64,000 nucleotides of DNA, taken from contig SEBV01000010.1 in NCBI GenBank assembly GCA_004172865.1, positions 62,001 to 126,000 on the forward strand, read 5' to 3'. The position numbers and the translations under genes were made by a program. Origin of the DNA: Gammaproteobacteria bacterium. GTDB taxonomy: Bacteria > Pseudomonadota > Gammaproteobacteria > Pseudomonadales > Cellvibrionaceae. Positions 56,712-64,000 of the stretch are shown in pieces; position 1 is the stretch's first letter; each line of letters starts with the position of its first letter. The notes beneath the pieces are model-generated. The model was not told the DNA's origin. It did no database searches and worked only from the letters and a program-made list of their open reading frames with translations.

Positions 56712-58891
56712 TGTTTTATATTAACCAACACATTTACAGCGAAAACCATAAGATAAGTTTACGAGTTTGCTACGTATCCTCTTTACTGAAGAGAGTCGCA
56801 CTCGCCGACATGAACGAGGCGCTTACCAGTAGAAAGATCAAGAAACCGTTGGCGAAGACATTTGGTGAGCTTAGCGCGTTTATAAAATCGCATAATGCGG
56901 AAGTAAAGCAATTCTCGCTTCCGCTTGAGATAAATAAATCAGATAACGAACTGAGAAAAAGTGGAAAAGATCACTGGATTGCTCGGCGTGATGCTTCCAT
57001 GAACTTGCTCAAGGATCTTATCGAACCAGAGGTGATGGAAAAGTATTTGTTTGTGAGTAGCATCTCCAGCGAAATTGAAACGGCAATCAGTAGTCACGTC
57101 ATCAGCAGCAAAAGCTACGTTTATAACCTGCTAAATCGTTACATTACTTTCGGGTGTATTGCGAATGCCTTGCTGCCTTTCAAGTTTCGTAATGTGGGAA
57201 AAAATTATCTTCATAGCAATAACGAAAAAAACATCAAGCGCGGACGAGGCGGAAAAAATAATGAAAACTCTCGATCGAAAACCAAAGGTATAACAAAAGA
57301 GGTAAAGAATCAGATTATTGCTGTGTTCAATTACGTCAAAAAGCAAAAATATAAAAGATTAATCATTACGAAAATTTTTGAAGACTATCAAAAAGTTTTT
57401 GAAAACCAGCAAATATCCAGACCGGGATTTTCCAGCGTATCGAAAACGATTCCAGAGACTGAAACCATTTCATATGCTCAGTTTTATTATCACTTCAAGC
57501 TACTCATCAGCAGAGAGAAGTTTTATCGTGCCGCCTATGGTGATGTGACCTTCGAAAAAGATTTTGCTCCTCGATCGGGCGTTGCTCGGGATGGTGTCAT
57601 CGGACCGTCGCATCGGTATGAAATCGACTCGACCGTGCTTGATATCTACGTACGTTATCCCTACGACATAACCGGTCGCTACACTATGGGCCGCCCAATC
57701 TTCTACGTCGTTGTAGATACGTACAGCACTTGCATTGTAGGTTTCTATATCGGTTTTTCCGGTCCGAACTGGACTGGAGCCAGCGAAGCACTCGTAAATG
57801 CATGCATGGATAAAGTGGAGTTTTGCGCACAATACGGTATTGAGATTACCGAAGACGATTGGCCTTGCTCGCATATTCCAATCGAAATCGCAATGGATAA
57901 TGGCACGGAGTATTCGCAAGGCGCAAATATCAATTTGCTGCAATCCATGGTCGGTATTCAAGCGGCAATTTATCTGGCCCTATACAGAGGTGATGCTAAA
58001 GGTGTTTGTGAAAGGAAGTTCGGCGTAGTCAACGATGAATTTGTCCATTTTGAAGCGGGCGCAATCTTCAAGGAAACGCGTAGAGAAGATAGTCACGCAT
58101 CGAACGATGCTTTATGGGATCTCGATGCACTCAAAAAAGTATTGATACAAGAAATTCTCTACCACAACAAAACTTCAGAGCGATTGAGATTACATAACTT
58201 CGATCTCTCTGAAAATCAGGTAGGTATTACACCGGTCGCTATCTATAAATATTCTATTGATCGAGAAATGAATGGCGGCAGAAAATCAACCCCTGAAGAC
58301 ATTCTAAAACTACGGTGGGCGCTTCTTGAAGAACTCGAAGCGACGGTTGAAGAAAAAGGGGTTCGACTCCAAGGCGTTCATTACGACTGCGATTACATAC
58401 GTGAACACGGGTGGACAACACGCGCTTCCTTGCAAGGAAATTTTAAAGTGTTCGTTCGTCGCAGTCGTGCGTCGACAAACTGTATTTGGTATCGCACCGA
58501 CTCCGAAGAAATCATTACGCTGGATATTAAGGAATACGATTCAGAAAGATATGCTAATCAGCACTGGGAATGTATTTTACATCGCATCGAAGAATACAAA
58601 AATCAACAGCATGATCTGGCAATTGAACGACGTATAGCGCGCGCAAAGCGCGACGATTTTAAAAATGAACAGCGAGATATTCAACAGGAAATTTTAAACC
58701 AAGCCCCTGAAAATACGCGGAAATCCCCGCAACCGAACATCAAGGAGCGCAATGCGATCGGGGCTGCAATAAGTGATTTGGAAGTTGTGAAAGGCTTCGT
58801 CACAGCGTTCAACAGCCGCAATCCAAACAAAAACTTAACATCAAATTCAGTTCCAGAACTAAATATTGATGACGAAATTTATAATTCATAA
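56711..58891 (+). CDS. tnsB: TnsB-like DDE transposase
   Basis: 726 residues with a retroviral-integrase-type core. The DDE residues are Asp306 (YEIDSTVLDIYV), Asp396 (IEIAMDNGTEY) and Glu434 (GVCERKFGVV). The N-terminal 290 residues contain the basic DNA-binding region, with a KRGRGGKNN linker near 176. After the core lies a beta-barrel (about 560-640) and a charged C-terminal tail that in Tn7 contacts TnsC. TnsB binds the end repeats, cuts the 3' strands and joins them to target. The ATG overlaps the tnsA stop (TAATG). The repeats at 62892-63021 are its likely sites. Confidence 0.95.
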   Translation: MFYINQHIYSENHKISLRVCYVSSLLKRVALADMNEALTSRKIKKPLAKTFGELSAFIKSHNAEVKQFSLPLEINKSDNELRKSGKDHWIARRDASMNLLKDLIEPEVMEKYLFVSSISSEIETAISSHVISSKSYVYNLLNRYITFGCIANALLPFKFRNVGKNYLHSNNEKNIKRGRGGKNNENSRSKTKGITKEVKNQIIAVFNYVKKQKYKRLIITKIFEDYQKVFENQQISRPGFSSVSKTIPETETISYAQFYYHFKLLISREKFYRAAYGDVTFEKDFAPRSGVARDGVIGPSHRYEIDSTVLDIYVRYPYDITGRYTMGRPIFYVVVDTYSTCIVGFYIGFSGPNWTGASEALVNACMDKVEFCAQYGIEITEDDWPCSHIPIEIAMDNGTEYSQGANINLLQSMVGIQAAIYLALYRGDAKGVCERKFGVVNDEFVHFEAGAIFKETRREDSHASNDALWDLDALKKVLIQEILYHNKTSERLRLHNFDLSENQVGITPVAIYKYSIDREMNGGRKSTPEDILKLRWALLEELEATVEEKGVRLQGVHYDCDYIREHGWTTRASLQGNFKVFVRRSRASTNCIWYRTDSEEIITLDIKEYDSERYANQHWECILHRIEEYKNQQHDLAIERRIARAKRDDFKNEQRDIQQEILNQAPENTRKSPQPNIKERNAIGAAISDLEVVKGFVTAFNSRNPNKNLTSNSVPELNIDDEIYNS

Positions 58892-58906
58892 TAATAAGGA
58901 GTGCCC

Positions 58907-60310
58907 ATGCAAATCACCAATTACATTAAACACCCAATCGAGGAATTTAATAATAATCCTCTAACCGAATCACTTCAGGTTATCGAAACTAAAGTCGAGA
59001 TTACCCAACTGCTTACGAGAGTTCCTACAACTGATATCGATAACTTAAGTTCATTTTATCGCAATGCAAGAATAGGACAGTTACGAAATTTACACATTCC
59101 ACACCATTGCAGCGAATTCATGTACCACAAAATTATGGAATTGATCCTTTGTGGCTATTCTACAAAAAATCCGCTGGATTCCAAAATGACGAGAGCGATG
59201 TATAGTGTAGCAAATTCTGCTAAGGACAAGAACTACCTCACTAATGGCGTACCCGAGTTAACAACGGCCCCATCATGTCTCGCACATGGACCATCGGGTA
59301 GTAGCAAAAGCACGACGATCAGAAATACGTTATCACTCATTCCGCAATTAATCAGGCATACCAGTTACAACAACGTTCCCTTTCGACAAGATCAACTTGT
59401 TTGGATCTCTTTCGATTGTGCAGCAACCGCCTCTCCCAAAGCACTTGCGCTAAATTTTTTCAAAGCTGTTGATAAGGTTTTAGGCACAAATTATTACGAC
59501 ATATGGCTCACGAAAAATAAGCTATCCGTAGAAGCTCACTTTGGAAATATGCAACTCATTGCAATTACACACTGTGTGGGTTTTGTTCACATTGATGAAT
59601 TGCAATTTCTATTGTCGTACGCCCGCACAAAAGACTCCCCGACCCTTCAAACCATCGAAGCCCTCTTTAATAAAATTGGTATCCCAGTATTACTAACAAC
59701 GACATCTGCGGGGCTAGGCTTATTTAAAAGTACAGAACCTGCTATGGGAAACATTCCAAATCTAACGACACCTAGAAGAATGCTGAGTGAGCACGAATTC
59801 AAGTTCAACGCATTCTCACTACAAAGCGACGAATTCAACAGACTTTACGATGCGTTGTATCCGCCTGGCTTGTGCGTCGGCAGAGTTCTGCCTGGCGCGG
59901 ACTTTAAAAAATGCTTTCATTCGCTATCGGCCGGTCTACCGGCAGTAATGACACGGCTGGCCAGACTTAATCATGAGTACATATGGAGATTGGCTAAGAA
60001 AGAAACTGGAGATGAGCAATTTTTGGAGGGGATTTACAAAAGCCAATTCAGCATCATTAACGAAGCTTTAAAGCATCTTAAAAACGGAGATATTAAAGGT
60101 TACGAAAATGCAGTGCCCCGTGGAAAAAATGGCAATCCTATTTGGACAAATGATGACGCAAAACAAGAAGAGTCGGAGAAAGTTCCAAAGGTAGTGCCGA
60201 GCATTGAAGATGAGTCTAGAGATGCACCATTGGAAAAAGGCGAGGATCCATTGGCGATTGGTGTTGGCTTAAATGATTCGCATAATAAGGAGTTAGCAAA
60301 TGAAAAATAG
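58907..60310 (+). CDS. tnsC: TnsC-like AAA+ ATPase
   Basis: 467 residues from ATG 58907, after AAGGAG. Walker A GPSGSSKST (about 128-136) and Walker B FVHIDELQF (about 226-234) are intact, followed by TTTSAGLGLF, a sensor-1-like Ser/Thr strand. The C-terminal ~60 residues are acidic and disordered. TnsC filaments on DNA, receives the target signal from TniQ or TnsD and activates TnsA/TnsB. It starts 15 bp after tnsB and overlaps the next gene by 11 bp. Confidence 0.95.
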   Translation: MQITNYIKHPIEEFNNNPLTESLQVIETKVEITQLLTRVPTTDIDNLSSFYRNARIGQLRNLHIPHHCSEFMYHKIMELILCGYSTKNPLDSKMTRAMYSVANSAKDKNYLTNGVPELTTAPSCLAHGPSGSSKSTTIRNTLSLIPQLIRHTSYNNVPFRQDQLVWISFDCAATASPKALALNFFKAVDKVLGTNYYDIWLTKNKLSVEAHFGNMQLIAITHCVGFVHIDELQFLLSYARTKDSPTLQTIEALFNKIGIPVLLTTTSAGLGLFKSTEPAMGNIPNLTTPRRMLSEHEFKFNAFSLQSDEFNRLYDALYPPGLCVGRVLPGADFKKCFHSLSAGLPAVMTRLARLNHEYIWRLAKKETGDEQFLEGIYKSQFSIINEALKHLKNGDIKGYENAVPRGKNGNPIWTNDDAKQEESEKVPKVVPSIEDESRDAPLEKGEDPLAIGVGLNDSHNKELANEK

Positions 60311-61274
60311 AATCACTTTTTACCCAACCCCCTTCCCTGATGAACATATTCTAGGGACTTTGGCGAGGTGGCATTCAATGTTGGATAGACGGACTTTTTT
60401 AAAATCGATCGCTGAGCTAACGTCAAATGCATTTGCAATCAATCCAGGTTGCATATGGCGACTTGTTTACCGCGATCTCTTCGGCATTTACGAAAGTCAA
60501 TTCGCAGCGGAAAAATTTTTGCGTCATACATTGTGGCATTATTATTTACCATTTCATCACGAAAAGCAGGACATATTATTTGTCAGCGAAAATGTAGAAC
60601 TCAAAAAGCTGAATCCTACAGAGCAAATTCGCATAAAAACGGCGCGAAATTGGCGATGGTGCCACCTCTGCGCGCGTGAAGACATGGATAAATACGGAAC
60701 AACCTATTGGCATGCCTCGCAGCAAGTGCCTTCGATCATCCATTGCCATAAGCATGGTGGAAGGCTTATATATTCTTGCAGTCATTGCGGATTCAATTCG
60801 ATGGATCTTGCAACATTGCTCTTACCACCCACTGAAAATAAATGCCCAGCGTGCAAAGCCAAATTCGACACGACCGAAGTGAATAATCCTATTGTGAAAT
60901 GGATGGAGGCAATTACTGGAAAATTAATTTTTTCGCCAAAAGCCAATGCTATATCAGAGATTAAAAAAATCTTGATTGAGAAAGCTAATTTACCGCAATC
61001 ACATCAACGAGTTCCAAGTAAGGACTCTCGACAGATGGCGAGCATTCAGTCCGAATTTGATAAATTTTTGTATGGAAGTCAAATTGTAGAGCATTACTTT
61101 CAGTTTCCATCGAAAAATTTAGGCCCACGCGCGCCTTATTTACAAGTTCCCTTGATGCTTTACTCGGAAACTTTCTTTCCACCCCTCTATTATCTCCTGC
61201 TAATGAAATCCCTTATAAAGGACGACAGCGAGTTGGAACATATTTTAGTAGAAAAGGAAAACTTCTATGCGTGA
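60300..61274 (+). CDS. tniQ: TniQ-family target-selection protein (first copy)
   Basis: 324 residues starting MKNRITFYPTPFPDEHILGT. The TPFPDEHILGTLARWH segment is the TniQ N-terminal signature. A zinc region follows: Cys121/Cys124 (CHLCARED), Cys149/His152 (HCHKH), Cys160/Cys163 (CSHC) and Cys182/Cys185 (CPACK). There is a short C-terminal helical part but no long DNA-reading domain, so it is closer to compact TniQ than to TnsD. TniQ links a target-recognition factor to TnsC. No Cas complex is present, so its target factor is unknown. It overlaps tnsC by 11 bp and the next gene by 8 bp. Confidence 0.92.
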   Translation: MKNRITFYPTPFPDEHILGTLARWHSMLDRRTFLKSIAELTSNAFAINPGCIWRLVYRDLFGIYESQFAAEKFLRHTLWHYYLPFHHEKQDILFVSENVELKKLNPTEQIRIKTARNWRWCHLCAREDMDKYGTTYWHASQQVPSIIHCHKHGGRLIYSCSHCGFNSMDLATLLLPPTENKCPACKAKFDTTEVNNPIVKWMEAITGKLIFSPKANAISEIKKILIEKANLPQSHQRVPSKDSRQMASIQSEFDKFLYGSQIVEHYFQFPSKNLGPRAPYLQVPLMLYSETFFPPLYYLLLMKSLIKDDSELEHILVEKENFYA

Positions 61275-62775
61275 CGTAGGAAGAGTAGCGACATTTGTGA
61301 ATATATTTTTAGGCGAAACTGTTTATAGCATTCTCGCAAAGCTGTGCAAAATAGCAGGATTTCCCTCAACAGATGAAACACTTAAGCATGTAGAGCTAGC
61401 GCCACACTGCCAACTCGACTCGGACTTACCCGGTTTTATCCCCCCAATCGCGAAAATGACAGGCATGTCTGGAAAAGAAATACTTGATAATCACTGCGTT
61501 ATAAATTATTTCAAGGTGTTTTCAAAACGGGAGGTATTTACAGCTGCGGAAGCATCACTTTTAAACGGAAAATCAAGTGATATACATGCAAGGCTTTCTT
61601 TGATTTCTAATCGAACTGGAAAACACGAAAATTTGTACTATTGCTTTTCGTGTGCAAAAGAAAGTTTCGATACATACGGTATGTCTTATTGGCATCGAGA
61701 GCATCAACTTCCTGGTGTATCGGCTTGTCTGTTACACCAGTTAGAACTATTACAGGTTGAAAGATGCAGAAAAAATCCAAAGTTACCACCAAGTGAAGTG
61801 AACACTGAGTCACCGAAAAAGTGTTCAATAAAAGCGGAGCTGCTAGCCTCTCTAAGTAAGAGCTTACTCCTTGGGACGCTCCCGGAACATTTGGATCCCT
61901 CCAAAGTAGTACTGACTTACTGGCTTCGTTTGCGAGATTCAGGCTTCACAACAAAAAAAATGCGTATCAGACAAAGGGTTCTGAGACAGGAATTGCTAAA
62001 ATTCTGGTGCGATGTGAGTGCAAACAAGGCTATTGCTTCGGTATTTTCAGACCAGGCAGTACATCCATTCCCACAAAATATGTTTTACCGGACCAGCACT
62101 CATCACCCATTGAAGCACCTTCTTCTTATTGGGTTTTTATTCGGTGACCTTGAGAGCTTTTATCACGCGTACAACCTTGCAGAAGATCCAGAAGAAGATA
62201 TTGCGGGCTGTGAGGCAAAGAATTCAGAAATGAACGCGAAATTAAATCGCAACCAAGGTGCCTTAGAATTACTAAGGGACGGACACAGCCTGAGAAAAAC
62301 AGCGCAGATGATGGGTGTCAGTGTTGGATATGTAAAAAAAGTCGCACTGTCCAACCATCTCCCTGTAAAAATTCGCCCCAAAAAAATATATAAGACTGAA
62401 ATTCGGACTATATGGCGCAAGCTTTATATCGGGGAAAGTACAGAGAAAATCGCAAAACAGTTTTCAATTTCTGTGGCGGCTGTAGAACATATTTTATCGA
62501 CGCATGCTTATCTACCGGAGCTACGAACAAAAATTCGTTTCTTTAAGATGCGAAAAATGCACCGTGAAAAAATGAAGGAATACATGACAGGAAATTCCAC
62601 AACAACACGCAACCGGATCAGGTTGGAACTCGGGGCCAGTTATATATGGCTTTTTAATAATGATAAATCATGGCTGTATGAAAACTTACCTGCACGTGTT
62701 CCTACTACCCGTAAATCCAATATTGAAAAAACACCTCAAATTTCCACATTGGAAAATGCTCTTCAACCAAAATAG
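61267..62775 (+). CDS. tnsD: TnsD-like TniQ-family protein with C-terminal helix-turn-helix repeats
   Basis: 502 residues. The N-terminal part (FLGETVYSILAKLCKIAGFP) is a diverged TniQ start. Zinc ligands are Cys126/Cys129 (YYCFSCAKE) and Cys154/His157 (ACLLH). The C-terminal half has two helix-turn-helix segments: about 328-365 (ALELLRDGHSLRKTAQMMGV then SVGYVKK) and about 378-415 (GESTEKIAKQFSISVAAVEH). This is the layout of TnsD, which reads a fixed chromosomal site and recruits TnsC. Its likely target is beside the element end near 63.03 kb. It overlaps tniQ by 8 bp and is the last gene of the operon. Confidence 0.92.
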   Translation: MRDVGRVATFVNIFLGETVYSILAKLCKIAGFPSTDETLKHVELAPHCQLDSDLPGFIPPIAKMTGMSGKEILDNHCVINYFKVFSKREVFTAAEASLLNGKSSDIHARLSLISNRTGKHENLYYCFSCAKESFDTYGMSYWHREHQLPGVSACLLHQLELLQVERCRKNPKLPPSEVNTESPKKCSIKAELLASLSKSLLLGTLPEHLDPSKVVLTYWLRLRDSGFTTKKMRIRQRVLRQELLKFWCDVSANKAIASVFSDQAVHPFPQNMFYRTSTHHPLKHLLLIGFLFGDLESFYHAYNLAEDPEEDIAGCEAKNSEMNAKLNRNQGALELLRDGHSLRKTAQMMGVSVGYVKKVALSNHLPVKIRPKKIYKTEIRTIWRKLYIGESTEKIAKQFSISVAAVEHILSTHAYLPELRTKIRFFKMRKMHREKMKEYMTGNSTTTRNRIRLELGASYIWLFNNDKSWLYENLPARVPTTRKSNIEKTPQISTLENALQPK

Positions 62776-62830
62776 TCTTCTTTTTTTCCGCTCAAGCAAC
62801 ACACGTTTAGTGACACCGTATCTATGTTAA

Positions 62831-62866
62831 AAAACTCCGGTTTTTTCTTAAAAGCCGGAGTTTTTT
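62831..62866 (+). terminator. Rho-independent terminator of the tns operon
   Basis: AAAACTCCGG and CCGGAGTTTT flank a 14-nt T-rich loop, followed by TT. It lies 55 bp after the tnsD stop and inside the element. Confidence 0.85.
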
Positions 62867-62891
62867 CAACTAAAAAAAAGCATAATTTAGC

Positions 62892-63028
62892 AATCTCCAA
62901 CTTAATTAAAACTGAGACAAAATTTTTTTCTTGTTTTTTGGATATAATCTCTAACTTAATTAAAAATATTGCGTTTTAAGTCATTGATTTTAAATAGGCG
63001 AAATCTCTAACTTAATTAAAACCCCACA
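62892..63028 (-). repeat. Tn7-like transposon end with three spaced TnsB-type sites
   Basis: AATCTCTAACTTAATTAAAA occurs at 62946-62965 and 63002-63021; the copy at 62892-62911 differs at one base (C for T). Spacing is 54 and 56 bp. Beyond the outermost copy comes CCCCACA, so reading inward from 63028 the terminus is TGTGGGG then TTTTAATTAAGTTAGAGATT. Tn7 also begins TGTGGG, and its left end has three well-separated TnsB sites. The first 5 bp outside are TTAGC (63029-63033), the expected target-duplication length. Confidence 0.82.
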
Positions 63029-63073
63029 TTAGCTTTAGCTGTAGCATACGAGGTTATTAAAAACTTAGACAAA

Positions 63074-63106
63074 AATAGGCCTCCAAACTGGAGGCCTATT
63101 TTTTTT
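63074..63106. terminator. Bidirectional rho-independent terminator
   Basis: AATAGGCCTCC and GGAGGCCTATT flank AAACT, with eight T on the plus side and a T-run on the minus side as well. It lies between the transposon end and the CDF gene, and on the minus strand it can end that gene's transcript. Confidence 0.85.
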
Positions 63107-63216
63107 CAAACTGAGAAAAAAATCACACGCTAGAGATCCAAAAGTTTTTAGGGTTAAAGTGTGTAGTTATTGGGCGAACTTTAAAAGCAGTTTTGTAAAT
63201 TGTAACCCGCCATCTT

Positions 63217-64000
63217 TTATGGATTACCATTCTCATTGTTACTTTGACCTGTCGACATGGCGGCTATGCGCTGGCGCCACATCTGCGTAGTTTGGGGTTT
63301 TACAAAAAGAGTGGTTACATCGAGGTGTGCTAGTTTGATCGCCGCTTCGATTCTAGTTACGCATTGCTCGATCTGTGTCGTGTTTAGATCGTTGTGGAAT
63401 TCAGCACTCAAGGCTGCAATCACTTGGTTGGGCCCCATTTGCACTGTGAAAATGCCGTTCACACTTCGAATATCAGAATCTTCGCGGGCGATGCGCATGA
63501 TTGACTCTCTAACATGCGGGTGCGCCGTTTCACCAATCAGCAGTTCTTTAGTTTCGCGTGCCAGCAGTAATGAAGTCCCCGCAAGTACTATGGCAATACC
63601 GATGGAAGCGATTCCATCGATTTCCGGCATATCCAATACCAAGGCACCCGTGATTCCCAGCGTTGCGATTAGCAGGCCGAGCAGCGCAGCGCCGTCCTCG
63701 AACAACACGATAAAAACACTCGGATCTTTGCTGGCTCGAAACGCATCAAAGTAAGTTTGCTTGCCCTTGGATGCCCGAAATGCCTTGAACGCGACCCACC
63801 AGGATGCACCTTCGCATAAAAACGAAATCGCCAAAACAATATAGTTAATGAGTGGATTCGTTATGATTTCCGGGTTGCGGATGTGCGTAACACCTTCGTA
63901 AAACGATACGCCCGAGCCAAGCGCGAACACGAGCAAGGTAACAATAAAACTCCAGAAATAAAGCTCACGCCCATACCCGAATGGATGACTCTCGTCAGGG
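63217..64000 (-). CDS. Cation diffusion facilitator (CDF) transporter, 5' end outside window
   Basis: The frame is open from 64000 (PDESHPFGYGRELYFWSFIV) to a stop at 63217, about 260 residues. HPFGYGRELYFW is the conserved loop before TM3 of CDF antiporters. Further hydrophobic segments, LFEDGAALLGLLIATLGITG with a metal-site Asp pattern and DGIASIGIAIVLAGTSLLLA, complete the membrane part. The cytoplasmic domain ends TTLFVKPQTTQMWRQRI. CDF proteins export Zn2+, Fe2+ or similar ions in exchange for protons. The N-terminal ~60 residues lie beyond the window. Its 3' end faces the Tn7-like element, 189 bp away. Confidence 0.88.
   Translation of the reverse strand, partial: PDESHPFGYGRELYFWSFIVTLLVFALGSGVSFYEGVTHIRNPEIITNPLINYIVLAISFLCEGASWWVAFKAFRASKGKQTYFDAFRASKDPSVFIVLFEDGAALLGLLIATLGITGALVLDMPEIDGIASIGIAIVLAGTSLLLARETKELLIGETAHPHVRESIMRIAREDSDIRSVNGIFTVQMGPNQVIAALSAEFHNDLNTTQIEQCVTRIEAAIKLAHLDVTTLFVKPQTTQMWRQRIAAMSTGQSNNENGNP

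Larger units (their letters stand above)
55406..63028 (+). mobile_element. Tn7-like transposon core (tnsA-tnsB-tnsC-tniQ-tnsD); left limit uncertain
   Basis: Five overlapping genes on one strand encode TnsA, TnsB, TnsC and two TniQ/TnsD-family target selectors. The right limit at 63028 is defined by TGTGGGG (read inward) and three spaced TnsB-type sites. The left limit is a guess placed at the weak candidate at 55406; the real end could lie further left if cargo is present. There is no tnsE, resolvase, Cas gene or CRISPR. No cargo lies between tnsD and the end. Confidence 0.8.

Noticed and set aside
56711-62775. CRISPR-associated transposon (CAST)
   Set aside because: No cas5, cas6, cas7, cas8 or cas12k gene and no array in the element. 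The TnsD-like protein with DNA-reading domains argues for a fixed attachment site.
62892-63021. Possible short CRISPR array
   Set aside because: Three 20-bp repeats at 54-56 bp spacing could be taken for CRISPR. The repeat is AT-rich, one copy is variant, no cas genes are present, and the outermost copy abuts a TGTGGGG terminus, so TnsB sites explain it better.

Overview
The window looks like a gammaproteobacterial chromosome of moderate to low GC. Support comes from a PE-ligase-polymerase LigD next to Ku, an NhaD-type antiporter, GlgX, YihY/BrkB, a LysR regulator, methyl-accepting and cyclic-di-GMP signalling proteins and a Tn7-like transposon. A member of the Cellvibrionaceae or a relative is plausible, but no rRNA, tRNA or core ribosomal gene is present to fix this. 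No rRNA, tRNA or CRISPR array was seen.

Layout. 0-5.9 kb: decayed genes (quinone oxidoreductase, CPA1 antiporter) with small stress proteins (DUF3597, BON, GsmA-like, hemerythrin). 6.7-12.7 kb: intact nhaD, then a decayed stretch with a GNAT, an LLM oxidoreductase and a FAD oxidoreductase. The last two were truncated by one deletion that joined their 5' ends. 13-18.9 kb: an intact non-homologous end-joining block (80-aa protein, ku, ligD, yihY) with a divergent DUF2188 gene. 19-31 kb: a secreted SMP-30-like protein with a divergent LysR, DUF4142 and BLUF proteins, a 1054-aa hybrid histidine kinase, and a run of pseudogenes (alcohol dehydrogenase, hemerythrin, SDR). 31-42 kb: mostly intact accessory and stress functions (DUF6766, GlgX, DUF2934, secreted esterase, DUF72, plasmid-stabilisation-like protein, SDR, YeaQ-type protein, a sugar dehydrogenase fused to a PEBP domain). 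43-50 kb: three co-oriented signalling genes (GAF-PAS-GGDEF-EAL, MCP, CHASE3 hybrid kinase with Hpt). 50-55 kb: gene-poor, with IS481 and IS21-type relics, a FlhE-like pseudogene and an orphan DUF2384 protein.

55.4-63.0 kb: a Tn7-like transposition module in one overlapping operon: tnsA, tnsB, tnsC and two consecutive TniQ/TnsD-family genes, with no tnsE, Cas genes or CRISPR. The catalytic residues of TnsA, TnsB and TnsC are present. The boundary after the last gene is clear: three copies of a 20-bp repeat at 54- and 56-bp spacing, the outermost ending in a TGTGGGG terminus at position 63028. This resembles the left end of Tn7. The element ends 189 bp before the stop codon of a convergent CDF cation-transporter gene, so that gene's 3' end is a candidate attachment site. 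The end upstream of tnsA was not resolved.

Two themes stand out. First, many families occur twice, usually one intact and one decayed copy (DUF3597, the 80-aa protein, DUF2188, hemerythrin, YihY, hybrid-kinase tail, SDR), which suggests merged or duplicated stress-response islands now being eroded. Second, long genes such as ligD, tnsB and the kinases are intact beside many frameshifted genes, so the lesions look like real decay rather than uniform sequencing error.
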